A DNA stretch of 64,000 nt from positions 124,001 to 188,000 of the forward strand of contig UQWI01000004.1 in NCBI GenBank assembly GCA_900544765.1. Direction: 5' to 3'. The stretch comes from an uncultured Eubacteriales bacterium (GTDB lineage Bacteria; Bacillota; Clostridia; Oscillospirales; Oscillospiraceae). The stretch's first letter is position 1. Each line of letters starts with the position of its first letter. A model generated the notes under the pieces. That model searched no databases and was not told where the DNA came from. It worked only from the letters and a program-made list of their open reading frames with translations. The translations under genes were made by a program, and so were the position numbers. Shown here in pieces: positions 51,531 to 61,011 of this stretch.

Positions 51531-52792
51531 CAGCTATTGCAGGTATCAACTGGGGCGACGAGGGCAAGGGCCGCATGGTCGACCTCCTCAGCGCCGACTA
51601 CAACGTAGTCTGCCGCTACCAGGGCGGAAACAACGCCGGTCACACCGTGGTCAACGAGAGGGGCAAGTTCATCCTGAACCTCCTGCCGAGCGGCATACTG
51701 CGCGAGGGCGTGACCAACGTCATGGGACCGGGCATGGTCATTGACATAGAGCACCTGAAAAACGAGCTCGGCCACATCGCTGCCCAGGGCGTAGTACCGG
51801 ACAGAGACGGGCTGCTCATATCCGACCGCGCCACCATCTGCATGCCCTATCACAAGCTGCTTGACGGCCTGGAGGAGGACCGCCTAGCCGACAAGAAGTT
51901 CGGCTCCACCCGCCGCGGCATTGCGCCGGTGTACGCCGACAAGTACATGAAGAAGGCCCTGCGCATGGGCGACCTGCTGCACCCCCAGGGTTTGAGGGAG
52001 CGCCTGCGCGACATCGTGGAGTGGAAGAACATTACACTGCGCGGCTACGGCGCCCGCGCCGACGCCGACGAGATGTACGAGTGGCTAATGATAAACGGAG
52101 AGCCGCTGCTCGAGCGCATAACGGACACCACCGTCTGGCTTCACGACGCCATTGAGAACAAGGGCGCGAACGTCATGTTCGAGGCCCAGCTCGGCGCGCT
52201 GCGCGACATAGATTTCGGCATCTACCCCTACACCAGCTCGTCCACTACGCTGGCGGCCTACGCGCCCATAGGCGCGGGCGTCCCGGCGCACAGGCTGGAC
52301 AAGGTCGTCGGCATCATGAAGGCTTATTCCAGCTGCGTCGGCGAGGGACCCTTCACCTGCGAGTTCTTCGGCGAGCAGGCGGACAAGCTCCGCGCGCTGG
52401 GCGGCGAGTACGGCGCGGCGACGGGCAGGCCGAGGCGCGTCGGCGGCTTCGACGTCGTGGCCAGCCGTTACGGCGTCAGGGTCCAGGGCGCGACCGAGAT
52501 AGCCCTCACCAAGCTCGACGTGCTCTCCGGCTACGGCGACATCCCCGTCTGCACACACTACGAAGTGGACGGCGCCGTAACCGACAACTTCCCCAGCGGC
52601 GGCGCACTCGAGAGGGCCAGGCCGGTCTACGAGTATCTGCCCGGCTTCGACGGCGACATTTCCGGCTGCCGTAAGTTCTCCGATTTGCCGAAGGCCGCGC
52701 AGGACTACGTCGAATACTGCGAGCAGGCCGTCGGCTGCCGTATAAGCTATGTCTCCGTCGGCGCCGGCCGGGAGCAGATAATAGCCCGCTGA
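51524..52792 (+). CDS. purA: Adenylosuccinate synthetase
   Basis: 422 residues. The GTP-binding start INWGDEGKGRMVD, GGNNAGHTVV, TRRGIAPVYADK and the later C-terminal motifs are family features. It joins IMP and aspartate with GTP to form adenylosuccinate, which PurB turns into AMP. The start lies inside the last codons of purB (translational coupling). Probably the last gene of the operon, though no strong terminator with a T-tract follows in the 107 bases before murT, so read-through is possible. Confidence 0.97.
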   Translation: MLTAIAGINWGDEGKGRMVDLLSADYNVVCRYQGGNNAGHTVVNERGKFILNLLPSGILREGVTNVMGPGMVIDIEHLKNELGHIAAQGVVPDRDGLLISDRATICMPYHKLLDGLEEDRLADKKFGSTRRGIAPVYADKYMKKALRMGDLLHPQGLRERLRDIVEWKNITLRGYGARADADEMYEWLMINGEPLLERITDTTVWLHDAIENKGANVMFEAQLGALRDIDFGIYPYTSSSTTLAAYAPIGAGVPAHRLDKVVGIMKAYSSCVGEGPFTCEFFGEQADKLRALGGEYGAATGRPRRVGGFDVVASRYGVRVQGATEIALTKLDVLSGYGDIPVCTHYEVDGAVTDNFPSGGALERARPVYEYLPGFDGDISGCRKFSDLPKAAQDYVEYCEQAVGCRISYVSVGAGREQIIAR

Positions 52793-52899
52793 TTACGCGC
52801 CGTCCACGCGCCCGTATGCGCGCCGGAGGGCGGCCAAATGTCCGCTTTGCGGATGGACTACAATTATTTGGAGTTGACTGGCCGTAAGGCCGAGAACCT

Positions 52900-54255
52900 A
52901 TGAGACTGTTTTTAGCAATCCTACTTTGTAAGCTCAGCCGCGCGGCGCTCAGAATCCTGGGCCGCGGCGGCACGGCGCTGCCGGGCTCGCTGGCGCTGAA
53001 GCTGTGCCCCGACATAGTCGCGCGTCTCTCGCGCGGCGTGCGCACCGTCATGGTCACGGGCACGAACGGCAAGACCACCACCTGCCGCATGATAGAGCAG
53101 ATGCTGCTCGACGCGAAGATTGACTGCATGGCCAACCGCTCCGGCTCCAACCTTGAGCGCGGCATCGCGGCCGACCTCTGTGCCAATGCCAGCCTCACCG
53201 GGCGGCCGAAAAAGCGCACCGCCGTCATAGAGTGCGACGAGGCCGCGTTCAAACGCGTCTGCGGCGAGTTAAACCCCGAGGTCGTAGTGGTGACGAACAT
53301 TTTCCGCGACCAGCTCGACCGCTACGGCGAGGTGACCCACACGCTCGAGAGCATACGCATAGGCCTCGAGAGCGTGCAGCGTGCGACGGTCTGCCTCGAC
53401 GCGGACGACTCGCTTGTCGCCTCGCTGGCGCCCGACGCGCCCGACCGCGTGCGCTTCTTCGGCATAGACGCCGCGCTCGGCCAGGGTAGCGAGATATCCG
53501 ACGCGCCCAGGTGCATAGTCTGCGGCGCGGAGTACGAGTACGATTTCCACACCTTCGCCCACCTGGGCGGATTCAAGTGCCCGAAGTGCGGCTACAGCCG
53601 TACCGAGCCGGACGTCGCCGTGGCCGGGGTGGACACTCTGGGGCCGGACGGCTCCGTCTTTGAGATACGCGTGGACGGAGAGTACTACACAGCCGCGCTC
53701 AGTCTGCCCGCAGCCTATAACCTCTACAACGCCGCCGCGGCCGTCGCCGCCGCGACAGCTCTCGGCGTAGGGGCCGAGGGCGCGCTCAAGAGCCTTTCGC
53801 ACATAGAGAGCGGCTTCGGGCGCATGGAGCGTTTCGAGCTCGGCAAGGCCAAGGTCACGATGGTGCTGGTCAAAAACCCTGCGGGCTGCGACCGCGCCAT
53901 AGACTACCTCGCCGGACAGAATTTCGGCACCGCCGTGTTCTGCTTGAACGACGGGCAGGCCGACGGCACGGACGTGTCCTGGATATGGGACGCGGGCTTC
54001 GAGCGCATCTTCGCCGGAGGCAAGGCGCCGCAGCGCCTGATAGTCTCAGGTACGCGCGCCGAGGACATGCGCCTCAGGCTGAAATATGCCGGGGCGGACG
54101 AGGGCTCCGTCACCATCATCCGCGACGTCGTGGAGCTCACCGACGCCATAGCGCAGTGCGAGGGGACGGTCTGCGTCATGCCAACTTACACCGCCATGCT
54201 GCCGCTGAGGGCCGAGCTGGCCGAGCGCGTGGGCAGAAAGGAGTTCTGGAAATAA
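52900..54255 (+). CDS. murT: Lipid II isoglutaminyl synthase subunit MurT
   Basis: 451 residues. A Mur-ligase ATP-binding motif VTGTNGKTTTCRM (52-64) and a middle-domain zinc ribbon (Cys205/Cys208, Cys227/Cys230), the diagnostic feature of MurT, then the ligase C-terminal domain. With GatD it amidates the alpha-carboxyl of D-glutamate in lipid II to D-isoglutamine, needed for transpeptidation in Gram-positives. The ribosome binding site is weak (AAGGCCGAG). The 107-base gap before it holds a GTCCGC/GCGGA-type hairpin and a GGCC-GTAA-GGCC hairpin and a possible TACAAT -10. Confidence 0.95.
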   Translation: MRLFLAILLCKLSRAALRILGRGGTALPGSLALKLCPDIVARLSRGVRTVMVTGTNGKTTTCRMIEQMLLDAKIDCMANRSGSNLERGIAADLCANASLTGRPKKRTAVIECDEAAFKRVCGELNPEVVVVTNIFRDQLDRYGEVTHTLESIRIGLESVQRATVCLDADDSLVASLAPDAPDRVRFFGIDAALGQGSEISDAPRCIVCGAEYEYDFHTFAHLGGFKCPKCGYSRTEPDVAVAGVDTLGPDGSVFEIRVDGEYYTAALSLPAAYNLYNAAAAVAAATALGVGAEGALKSLSHIESGFGRMERFELGKAKVTMVLVKNPAGCDRAIDYLAGQNFGTAVFCLNDGQADGTDVSWIWDAGFERIFAGGKAPQRLIVSGTRAEDMRLRLKYAGADEGSVTIIRDVVELTDAIAQCEGTVCVMPTYTAMLPLRAELAERVGRKEFWK

Positions 54256-54980
54256 TGGAGCTTCACATCTGTCATATGTACCCGGACGTGCTGAACCTCT
54301 ATGGAGATAGGGGCAACGTGCTGTGCATGAAAAAGCGCCTGGAGTGGCGCGGCATAGCCTGTAAAGTATCTGAGCTGCCGATAGGCGAGCGGGCGCCGCT
54401 GGACAAGTACGACCTCTTCTTTATCGGCGGCGGGCAGGACTTTGAGCAGAGCCTGCTCTTAGACGATTTGCGCTCGGGCAAGGGCGACGACATCAAGGCC
54501 GCCGTCGAGGACGGCAAGGCCTTCCTGTGCGTCTGCGGCGGCTACCAGCTCATGGGCCACAGCTATGAGACCCATGAGGGCGAGCGCTTCAAGTTCCTCG
54601 GCGCGCTCGACCTCGTCACCGTGGGCCAGAAGGAACGCATGATAGGCAACTTCGCCTTCGAGACCGAGTACGGCACCGTCGTCGGCTTTGAGAACCACTC
54701 GGGCCGCACAAAGCTGGGCTCCGGCCTCTCCCCGCTGGGCAAGGTCATAGTGGGCTACGGCAACAACGGACAGGACGGCACCGAGGGCGCGCACTACAAG
54801 AACGTGTTCGGTACCTACAGCCACGGCCCGGTACTGCCCAAGAACCCCGGACTGTGCGACGCCATACTCCTCGCGGCGCTCAGGCGCAAATACGGCGATG
54901 CGGAGCTGACTCCGCTCAGCGACAAAAGCGAGCGCGAGGCGCACGACAGCGTCCTGCGCAGCCTGACCGAAAACGCATAA
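54255..54980 (+). CDS. gatD: Lipid II isoglutaminyl synthase glutaminase subunit GatD
   Basis: 241 residues, a class I, CobB/CobQ-like glutamine amidotransferase. Nucleophile Cys94 in CVCGGYQLMG and the catalytic His in YSHGPVLPKNP are present; the start MELHICHMYPDVLNLYGDRGN is typical. It supplies ammonia to MurT. The ATG shares one base with the murT stop (TAATG), which fits equal production of the two subunits. A strong terminator follows. Confidence 0.95.
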   Translation: MELHICHMYPDVLNLYGDRGNVLCMKKRLEWRGIACKVSELPIGERAPLDKYDLFFIGGGQDFEQSLLLDDLRSGKGDDIKAAVEDGKAFLCVCGGYQLMGHSYETHEGERFKFLGALDLVTVGQKERMIGNFAFETEYGTVVGFENHSGRTKLGSGLSPLGKVIVGYGNNGQDGTEGAHYKNVFGTYSHGPVLPKNPGLCDAILLAALRRKYGDAELTPLSDKSEREAHDSVLRSLTENA

Positions 54981-54983
54981 CGC

Positions 54984-55015
54984 GAAAAAGCTCCCCAAAC
55001 GGGGAGCTTTTTCGT
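54984..55015. terminator. Terminator after murT-gatD
   Basis: A 14-bp perfect stem (54984-54997 with 55002-55015), AAAC loop; A/T-rich ends serve both directions, also facing the convergent oxidoreductase gene. Confidence 0.9.
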
Positions 55016-55046
55016 ATATGGAGTGTGGAACCGGTATAAAAGCGTG

Positions 55047-56075
55047 TCAGATAACGCCCCAGTCGGGGACCTTTACAGTCACCTGCTCCTCGCTGGACTT
55101 CTTAGCGGCGAGGGAGTAGATGAGGGCGCTTATGCCGTCGGCAAGCGGCGTGTCAAACTCGCGGCCCTCCTTGAGGCACTTCTGGAAGGCCTCGTGGGCG
55201 TAGAAGATGACGTCGCCTGTGGCCAAATCATAGCTGTCGTTGAACTTGATGCTCTCGGCATACGGCATGTCCTCGGTCTTCCAGGTGAGGTTTGTGAACT
55301 CAAACATGCCCTCGCCGGTCAGGAAGATGCTGCCCTTTGTGCCGATGTAGGCGCGCGAGCAGGTGGGGATGTCGCAGGCCCAGCTCGCCGCGATGGTGCC
55401 GATGGCGCCGTTGCGCAGGCGGATGGAAATGCTGGTGTGGTTGTCGAACTTGGGCACGCTGGCGATGGTGCCGGTGTAGTTGCAGCTTATGGTGTCAAAG
55501 CCGCCCGCCATGGCGGTGATGAGCTTCCAGTCGTGGCTGACGCTTTCCACGGTCATGCCGCAGGCCAGATCTGGGTCGGTGCGCCAGGAGGCGCCGAGAT
55601 TCTTTGCGTGGAAGCCGAAACCTGGGCTCAGACGGGAGAAGGCGATGTCGACGGGCTCGCCGAACATGCCGGTCTTGACCAGCTCGAGCATCTTCTGGTA
55701 CGCGGGGCGGTAGTAGTGGGCGAAGCCGACCATTATCCTGCCCTCGTACTTGTCGGCCATCTCCTTTATCTTCATGGCGTCCTCCAGCGTGGCGCTGACG
55801 GGCTTCTCCATGTAGAGGGGGACGTGGTGCTTGAGCACCATCTCGACGTAGTCGAGCCTCTTGGTGGGCGGGGTGGAGATAACGGCGTAGTCAGCCTGGG
55901 CGACAAGGCCCTCAATCTCGTCATAGCCGACGGCCGGGCAGCCGAACTCGTCGGAGACTATTTTGGCGTTCGTCTCGCTTATGTCGAAGCAGCCGTTGAT
56001 GCTGCCGCCCAGGCGGACGACGGCGCGGCCGTGGTGGCGGGCGATGTCGCCGCAGCCTATGAGGAATACTTTCAT
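55047..56075 (-). CDS. Gfo/Idh/MocA family NAD(P)-dependent oxidoreductase
   Basis: 342 residues. N-terminal Rossmann fold (FLIGCGDIARHHGRAVVRLG), then the conserved EKPVSATLEDAMKI (Glu-Lys-Pro) and the C-terminal GFO_IDH_MocA domain. Members oxidise sugars, sugar acids or inositols. It is the last gene of the operon with the TRAP transporter and split transketolase, so it may act on the imported sugar-like compound. ATG 56075 has AAGGAGG upstream; only 16 bases separate it from the transketolase C-terminal subunit gene. Confidence 0.9.
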   Translation of the reverse strand: MKVFLIGCGDIARHHGRAVVRLGGSINGCFDISETNAKIVSDEFGCPAVGYDEIEGLVAQADYAVISTPPTKRLDYVEMVLKHHVPLYMEKPVSATLEDAMKIKEMADKYEGRIMVGFAHYYRPAYQKMLELVKTGMFGEPVDIAFSRLSPGFGFHAKNLGASWRTDPDLACGMTVESVSHDWKLITAMAGGFDTISCNYTGTIASVPKFDNHTSISIRLRNGAIGTIAASWACDIPTCSRAYIGTKGSIFLTGEGMFEFTNLTWKTEDMPYAESIKFNDSYDLATGDVIFYAHEAFQKCLKEGREFDTPLADGISALIYSLAAKKSSEEQVTVKVPDWGVI

Positions 56076-56091
56076 TTGACAGCCTCCTTAA

Positions 56092-57030
56092 TTACTTGAC
56101 CATGCCGAGAACAGAGCTGACGATGTTCTCGCTGGTGATGCCGTTCATCTCGAGCAGGCGCTCATAGGGCGCGCTCTGGCCGAACTGGTCCTGAATGCCG
56201 ATACGCTTGACCTGGCCCTTGCCCATTTCGGCGGCGACGCAGCAGACGGCGCTGCCCAGGCCGTTGATGATGTTGTGGTCCTCGACGGTGACTATCCTGC
56301 CGCAGTCATTGACGCAGGCGGCGACGGCTTCAGTGTCGAGGGGCTTTATGGTGTGCATATCCAGCACGCGGGCGTTCACGCCCTGGGCGGAGAGGGCCTC
56401 TGCGGCGGCAAGGGCGAGGCACACGGTGTCGCCGTTGGCGATTATGGCGGCGTCTGAGCCCTCGCGCAAGACTTTGGCCTTGCCTATTTCGAACTCGTCG
56501 TCGGGGCCGTAGATGACGGGGACGGCGTCGCGGGTGAAGCGCAGGTACACGGGACCGTCAAAGTCGGCGGCGGCCGCGACCAGCTTGCGCGCGGCGTAGT
56601 AGTCTGCGGGCATGATTACGGTCATGTTGGGGATAGTGGAGAGGATGCCCATGTCCTCGATGCACTGATGGCTTGCGCCGTCGTTGGCGGGGGTGACGCC
56701 GCCGTGGGAGCAGGCGAGCTTCACGTTCAGGTGCGGATAGCAGGCCTCCTGGCGAATCATTTCGACCATACGCATGCTGCCGAAGGCGGCGTAGGTGACG
56801 ACGAAGGGAATCTTGCCGCAGGTGGCGAGACCGGCGGCCACGCCGGCGGCGTTCTGCTCTGCTATGCCGACGTTCAGGTACTGCGCGGGCAGCTCTTTGC
56901 GGAAGGCGCCGGTCTTGCAGCTCTTGCCGATGTCCACGTCAACAACGAGAACGTTGGAATTGGCCCTTCCCAGCTCGACGATCTCGTCGCCGAAGCCGTC
57001 GCGGGTAGCTTTTTTCACTATTTCGCTCAT
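56092..57030 (-). CDS. Transketolase, C-terminal subunit
   Basis: 312 residues: the pyrimidine-binding TPP domain (about 1-170: DIGKSCKTGAFRKELPAQYLNVGIAEQNAAGVAAGLA) and the C-terminal transketolase domain. Together with the adjacent N-terminal subunit it makes a complete heterodimeric enzyme, the split form frequent in Clostridia and archaea. The start at 57030 (MSEIVKKATRDG) has AAGGAGGG upstream; the longer frame to 57183 overlaps the other subunit gene and is unlikely. Confidence 0.93.
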   Translation of the reverse strand: MSEIVKKATRDGFGDEIVELGRANSNVLVVDVDIGKSCKTGAFRKELPAQYLNVGIAEQNAAGVAAGLATCGKIPFVVTYAAFGSMRMVEMIRQEACYPHLNVKLACSHGGVTPANDGASHQCIEDMGILSTIPNMTVIMPADYYAARKLVAAAADFDGPVYLRFTRDAVPVIYGPDDEFEIGKAKVLREGSDAAIIANGDTVCLALAAAEALSAQGVNARVLDMHTIKPLDTEAVAACVNDCGRIVTVEDHNIINGLGSAVCCVAAEMGKGQVKRIGIQDQFGQSAPYERLLEMNGITSENIVSSVLGMVK

Positions 57031-57044
57031 TTCAAGACCCTCCT

Positions 57045-57887
57045 TCAGCACTCGACGTACTGCTGCCCGAGCTCGGCCATGGCCTGCTCGTACTGCTCCT
57101 TGTTGGGAGCGGTGCCGTGCCAGCCGACCTGGTTCTCCATGTAGGAGACGCCGTTGCCCTTGACGGTGTGGCCGAAGATGCACTTGGGCCTGCCGTTCTT
57201 TACGCTGACAGCGAGGTCGAGGGCGTTGACCATTTCCTCCATGTCGTTGCCGTTTATCTCGTAGACGTCAAAGCCGAAGGCCTTGAACTTGTTGCCGAGG
57301 TCAACGGGGGGCATTATCTCGTCGCAGGTGCCGTCCAGCTGCAGGTTGTTGTAGTCGACGAATACGATGAGGTTGTCGCACTTGTACTTGTAAGCGGTGC
57401 CGCAGGCCTCCCATATCTCGCCCTCATTGCACTCGCCGTCGCCGACAGCCACAAAGACGCGGTAGTCCCTGCCGTCCAGCTTGGCGGCGATGGCCATGCC
57501 CACGCCGCAGGCGAGGCCCTGGCCCAGAGAGCCGGTGGAAATATCTATGCCGGGGCACTTCTTCATGTCGGGGTGTCCCTGGAGTGGGGACCCCTCCTTG
57601 CGGAGGGTGTCCAGCACTTCCATGGGGAAGAAACCGCGCATGGCGAGGGCGGCGTACTGCGCCGGGCAGACATGGCCCTTGCTCATGACAAAGCGGTCGC
57701 GGTCGGCCCATTTGGGGTTCTGCGGGTCGACGTTCATCTCGCGGAAATAGCAGGCGGTGACGAACTCCGCGACGGAGAGGCTTCCGCCGGGGTGCCCGCT
57801 CTGCGCCTTGTATATCATGTCGATGACGTGCTTCTTGAGATCCGTGCAGGTGTTCTTAAGCTGAGCTATGCTCATCTGCTCTTTCAT
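57045..57887 (-). CDS. Transketolase, N-terminal subunit
   Basis: 280 residues. The TPP/metal-binding domain: AQSGHPGGSLSVAEF, SKGHVCPAQYAALA and the GDGECNEGEIWEACGTA motif with Asp and Asn ligands. It moves two-carbon ketol units between sugar phosphates. Start at ATG 57887, seven bases after AAAGGTG. It forms a unit with the C-terminal subunit, in an operon with the TRAP transporter, so it may process a catabolic intermediate of the imported substrate rather than serve the pentose phosphate pathway. Confidence 0.94.
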   Translation of the reverse strand: MKEQMSIAQLKNTCTDLKKHVIDMIYKAQSGHPGGSLSVAEFVTACYFREMNVDPQNPKWADRDRFVMSKGHVCPAQYAALAMRGFFPMEVLDTLRKEGSPLQGHPDMKKCPGIDISTGSLGQGLACGVGMAIAAKLDGRDYRVFVAVGDGECNEGEIWEACGTAYKYKCDNLIVFVDYNNLQLDGTCDEIMPPVDLGNKFKAFGFDVYEINGNDMEEMVNALDLAVSVKNGRPKCIFGHTVKGNGVSYMENQVGWHGTAPNKEQYEQAMAELGQQYVEC

Positions 57888-57915
57888 GTCAATCACCTTT
57901 CTTAAATAGAGGCGC

Positions 57916-59205
57916 TCAGGATGTGAAGATGGTGGAAATGCCGGGTATGTATGTGATGATAAGCAGGACGATAAGCGACGCCAAGATTAACGGTACAACC
58001 GCCTTCGAAATCTGCTTCAGGTTGACCTTAGCAACGCCGCAGGCGACGTACAGGTCGACGCCGACAGGCGGGGTGTAGAGACCGATGGCGAGGTTGACTA
58101 TCATTACGACGCCGAGATGTATCAGGTCGACGCCGAGAGCCTGGGCGACCGGGACGAAGAGCGGCGTAAAGATATACAGCGCGCTGGTGGAGTCCAGGAA
58201 GCAGCCGGCTATCAGCAGGATGATGTTGACGATGATGAAGAAGATGATGGTGCTGCCGCCGGTGAGGTCGGTGAGCGCGCCGGAGATGGCGAGGTCGAGG
58301 CGGCTGCGGGTGAGCACGTAGGAGAACATACTTGCAGTCGCGGTGATAAACAGGACGGTGGCGGAGGTGCTGGCGGAGTCGATGATAATCGCCTTCAGCT
58401 CCTTGAACTTGACGGTCTTGTAGACGAATACGCCGATTACCAGGCCGTAGACGACGGACACGGCGGCGGCCTCGGTCGGGGTGAAGATACCGCCGTAGAT
58501 GCCGCCGAGGATAATCACCGGCATCAGCAGGCCCCAGAAGGCCTTCTTGAAGGCGACCCAGCGGTCGTGCCAGCTGGCCTTGGGCAGCTTGACAAGGTTG
58601 GCCTTGCGCCCGAGCAGCAGCGCGGCGGCTATGAGCGCGGCGCCCATGATGAGTCCCGGGATTACGCCGGCCTTGAAGAGGTCGCCGATACCTACGCCGG
58701 ACGCTATGGAGCCGTACACGACGAAGGTGATGGAGGGCGGGATTATAACGCCTATCGCGCCGGCGCTGGCCATGAGGGCCGCGGAGAAGCTGGGGCTGTA
58801 CCCGGAGCGGATCATGCCGGGGATCATGACGAGGCCGAGGGCCGCGACGGTGGCCGGGCCGGAGCCGGAGATGGCGGCGAAGAAGCAGGAGACGATGACG
58901 CAGACAATCGCGAGGCCGCCGCGCAGGTGGCCGACGCAGGCTTCGGCGAGGTTAATGAGGCGCTTTGAAATCTGCGCCTTGTCCATGATGTTGCCGGCGA
59001 GGATGAAGTAGGGGATGGCCAGCAGGACGAATTTGCTCATCGAAGAGCTGAACATCTGCGGCATGGCGCTCATTACGGTGTCCAGAGGACGTCCGGCGCC
59101 CTGCACCAGCATGGCGATTACGCTGGATACGCCCAGGCAGACGGCTATCGGCGCGCCCATTATGAGAAGCAGGGCGAAGCTTATGAACAGTACGGCGGCT
59201 ATCAT
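57916..59205 (-). CDS. dctM: TRAP transporter large permease subunit DctM
   Basis: 429 residues, about 12 membrane helices. The start MIAAVLFISFALLLIMGAPIAVCLG, SGPATVAALG and the SMLIPPS-like VIIPPSITFVVYGSIASGV are typical of DctM. It is the channel-forming subunit driven by Na+ or H+. Its start overlaps the DctQ stop by four bases. The neighbours DctQ and DctP, in the order P-Q-M on the minus strand, complete a TRAP system. Confidence 0.95.
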   Translation of the reverse strand: MIAAVLFISFALLLIMGAPIAVCLGVSSVIAMLVQGAGRPLDTVMSAMPQMFSSSMSKFVLLAIPYFILAGNIMDKAQISKRLINLAEACVGHLRGGLAIVCVIVSCFFAAISGSGPATVAALGLVMIPGMIRSGYSPSFSAALMASAGAIGVIIPPSITFVVYGSIASGVGIGDLFKAGVIPGLIMGAALIAAALLLGRKANLVKLPKASWHDRWVAFKKAFWGLLMPVIILGGIYGGIFTPTEAAAVSVVYGLVIGVFVYKTVKFKELKAIIIDSASTSATVLFITATASMFSYVLTRSRLDLAISGALTDLTGGSTIIFFIIVNIILLIAGCFLDSTSALYIFTPLFVPVAQALGVDLIHLGVVMIVNLAIGLYTPPVGVDLYVACGVAKVNLKQISKAVVPLILASLIVLLIITYIPGISTIFTS

Positions 59206-59702
59206 TTACTTAGCTCCTCCTTTCCTTCAGCAGACTCGGGCTTGACGCGGGCCTCCTCAATGGTGGCCTGGGCAAAGCGTATGGTTATGAATACTGCGCC
59301 GAAGGGGACGAAGGTGGCGTAAATCCACTCGGGCCACTGCATTGCGGCGGTGACCATGCCGAGGTTGTACTGGTTCATTACCATGAGCACGCCGTAGTAG
59401 ACGAGCACGGCGGAGAACACGGTGCACAGGCCGTAGACAAACACCAGCAGAGCCTTGCGTGCCTTGAAGTTCACGGCGTCGGGCAGGATGGTCAGGCCCA
59501 GGTGGGCGCGGCGCTTGGCGGCAATGGCGGTGCCCATCATGCTCAACAGGATGAACAGGTATGTGGCTATCTCCTCGGAGAAGGCCAGAGAGCCTATGCC
59601 GGTCCAGCGGCAGACGACGTTTGCAAAGGTGATGCAGACCATCACTATCGTGCAGATAATGCAGATTATCTCTTCTATACGGTCGAGTATTTTATTAATC
59701 AT
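59202..59702 (-). CDS. dctQ: TRAP transporter small permease subunit DctQ
   Basis: 166 residues, four membrane helices; DRIEEIICIICTIVMVCITFANVVCRW is a typical DctQ start and SEEIATYLFILLSMMGTAIAAKRRAHLGL the core. Start at ATG 59702, eight bases after GGGAGG; GTG 59711 is too close to it. The last 20 residues are polar. It stabilises the large subunit and contacts the binding protein. Confidence 0.94.
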   Translation of the reverse strand: MINKILDRIEEIICIICTIVMVCITFANVVCRWTGIGSLAFSEEIATYLFILLSMMGTAIAAKRRAHLGLTILPDAVNFKARKALLVFVYGLCTVFSAVLVYYGVLMVMNQYNLGMVTAAMQWPEWIYATFVPFGAVFITIRFAQATIEEARVKPESAEGKEELSK

Positions 59703-59717
59703 ATCGCGCACCTCCCA

Positions 59718-60743
59718 TTAAGCTCCGATGCCGAAGGAGGCGCAGGCTTCCTCGCCGAAGTAGTCGAACATTTCCTGCTTGAAATCGGCGACGGCCTCCT
59801 CGAAGGCGGCCTTTTCCTCGTCGGTGAGGTAGGTGACGGTCATGCCCTCTTCCTTGAACTTCTCAATGGTCTCGGCCTCCTCGTTGACAAGGGTCTCGCG
59901 GCCCCAGTTGCAGGCCTCGATGGCGCACTCCTGGAGAAGCTCCTGGGTCTTGGGCTCAAGGCTCTCCCAGACCTCGGTGTTGGCGATAAAGAGGTCGCTC
60001 TCGTAGGAGTAGTTCCAGAGGGTCAGATAGTCCTGAACCTCGTACATCTTGGAGGAATCGGTTATCGAGACGCCGTTCTCCTGCCCGTCAAGGGTGCCCT
60101 GCTGTATGGCGGTAAAGACCTCGGACCAGTTCATGGCGGTGGGGTCGGCGCCGAGGGCGCGGAAGAAGCCCATGAAAACAACGCTGCCGGGGACACGGAT
60201 TTTCAGGTGCTGGACATCCTCGGGGGTGCGGACCTCGTGCTTGGAGTTTGTCAGCTGACGGAAGCCGTTGTGGAAGCTTCCAAGATAGGTCATGCCCTTC
60301 GCGGCGAGACGCTCGGCGTAGTAATCCTTGCCGGTTGAATCTATGACCTCGACAGCTTCGTCGTAGTCCTCAAATATCCAGGGGATTGTGGCCACGGGCA
60401 GCTTCTCGTCTATGACGGCGAGGGTGCAGGTGGCGTAGGCCGCCAGGTCCACGCTGCCGGAAGCTATCATCTCGATCCCTCGGGAAGCGTTGCCGTTGGC
60501 CAGCTGGTCGTTCGGGAACACCGCAACGGTGATGTTGCCGCCGGAGCGCTCCTCAACGAGCTGGGCGAAATAGTCGCCCACGCGGGCGTCTATCTGCGTG
60601 TCGGTGCCGTTGACAGCCATGGTCAGCTCTATGGTCTGATACTCGCCGTCGGCCGTGTCGCCCGGGGTGTTGCCCTGGCAGCCGGAGAGGACGAGAACAA
60701 GCGCAAGAGCCAGGCATGCAACTCGTAAAACGTTTCTTCTCAT
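59718..60743 (-). CDS. dctP: TRAP transporter substrate-binding lipoprotein DctP
   Basis: 341 residues. Lipobox LSGC (Cys22) anchors the protein. The DctP fold has the carboxylate-binding arginine region LKIRVPGS and an EVFTAIQQGTLDGQENGV motif. Such receptors bind sugar acids, C4-dicarboxylates or related organic acids; the adjacent transketolase and oxidoreductase favour a sugar acid or similar polyol derivative (inference). ATG 60743 follows GGAGG by six bases. First gene of the operon. Confidence 0.94.
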   Translation of the reverse strand: MRRNVLRVACLALALVLVLSGCQGNTPGDTADGEYQTIELTMAVNGTDTQIDARVGDYFAQLVEERSGGNITVAVFPNDQLANGNASRGIEMIASGSVDLAAYATCTLAVIDEKLPVATIPWIFEDYDEAVEVIDSTGKDYYAERLAAKGMTYLGSFHNGFRQLTNSKHEVRTPEDVQHLKIRVPGSVVFMGFFRALGADPTAMNWSEVFTAIQQGTLDGQENGVSITDSSKMYEVQDYLTLWNYSYESDLFIANTEVWESLEPKTQELLQECAIEACNWGRETLVNEEAETIEKFKEEGMTVTYLTDEEKAAFEEAVADFKQEMFDYFGEEACASFGIGA

Positions 60744-60832
60744 TTTCTGCCTCCTATTCTTCTTTCTCCCTCAAATTTGCAGGACACAGCGCGCGGACGA
60801 CTTGTATGGTACATTACTGACGTCTGTTATAC

Positions 60833-60884
60833 TATGTCCTTTGTCTGACATACACATGGTAGCATGAACCATTTTCTTCGTCAA
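60833..60884 (-). promoter_or_regulatory. Promoter and FCD-type operator candidate of the TRAP operon
   Basis: On the minus strand TTGACG (60879-60884), 17 bases, TACCAT (60856-60861) give a start near 60849. The inverted repeat TATGTC-N8-GACATA (60833-60852) lies over it and contains a TTGTCTGACAT core resembling the GntR/FadR consensus TNGTNNNACNA in ten of eleven positions. A GntR gene ends at 61012. Repression and substrate induction are the likely logic (inference). The rest of 60744-61011 is AT-rich and shows only the GntR terminator. Confidence 0.65.
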
Positions 60885-60954
60885 CCTCACGAATTCGATT
60901 TTCGCTTTTGTTCAATTTCAAAGGTCATAATTTGTTTACAATTTACAAGAAAAG

Positions 60955-60988
60955 AACCGGCAAAGGGCTTTTTGGCCCTGAGCCGGTT
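60955..60988 (-). terminator. Terminator after the GntR gene
   Basis: AACCGGC (60955-60961) / GCCGGTT (60982-60988) with an inner AGGGC/GCCCT stem, followed on the minus strand by TTCTTTTCTT. Confidence 0.8.
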
Positions 60989-61011
60989 AGAAAATTAACC
61001 ATCTTTGTCTT

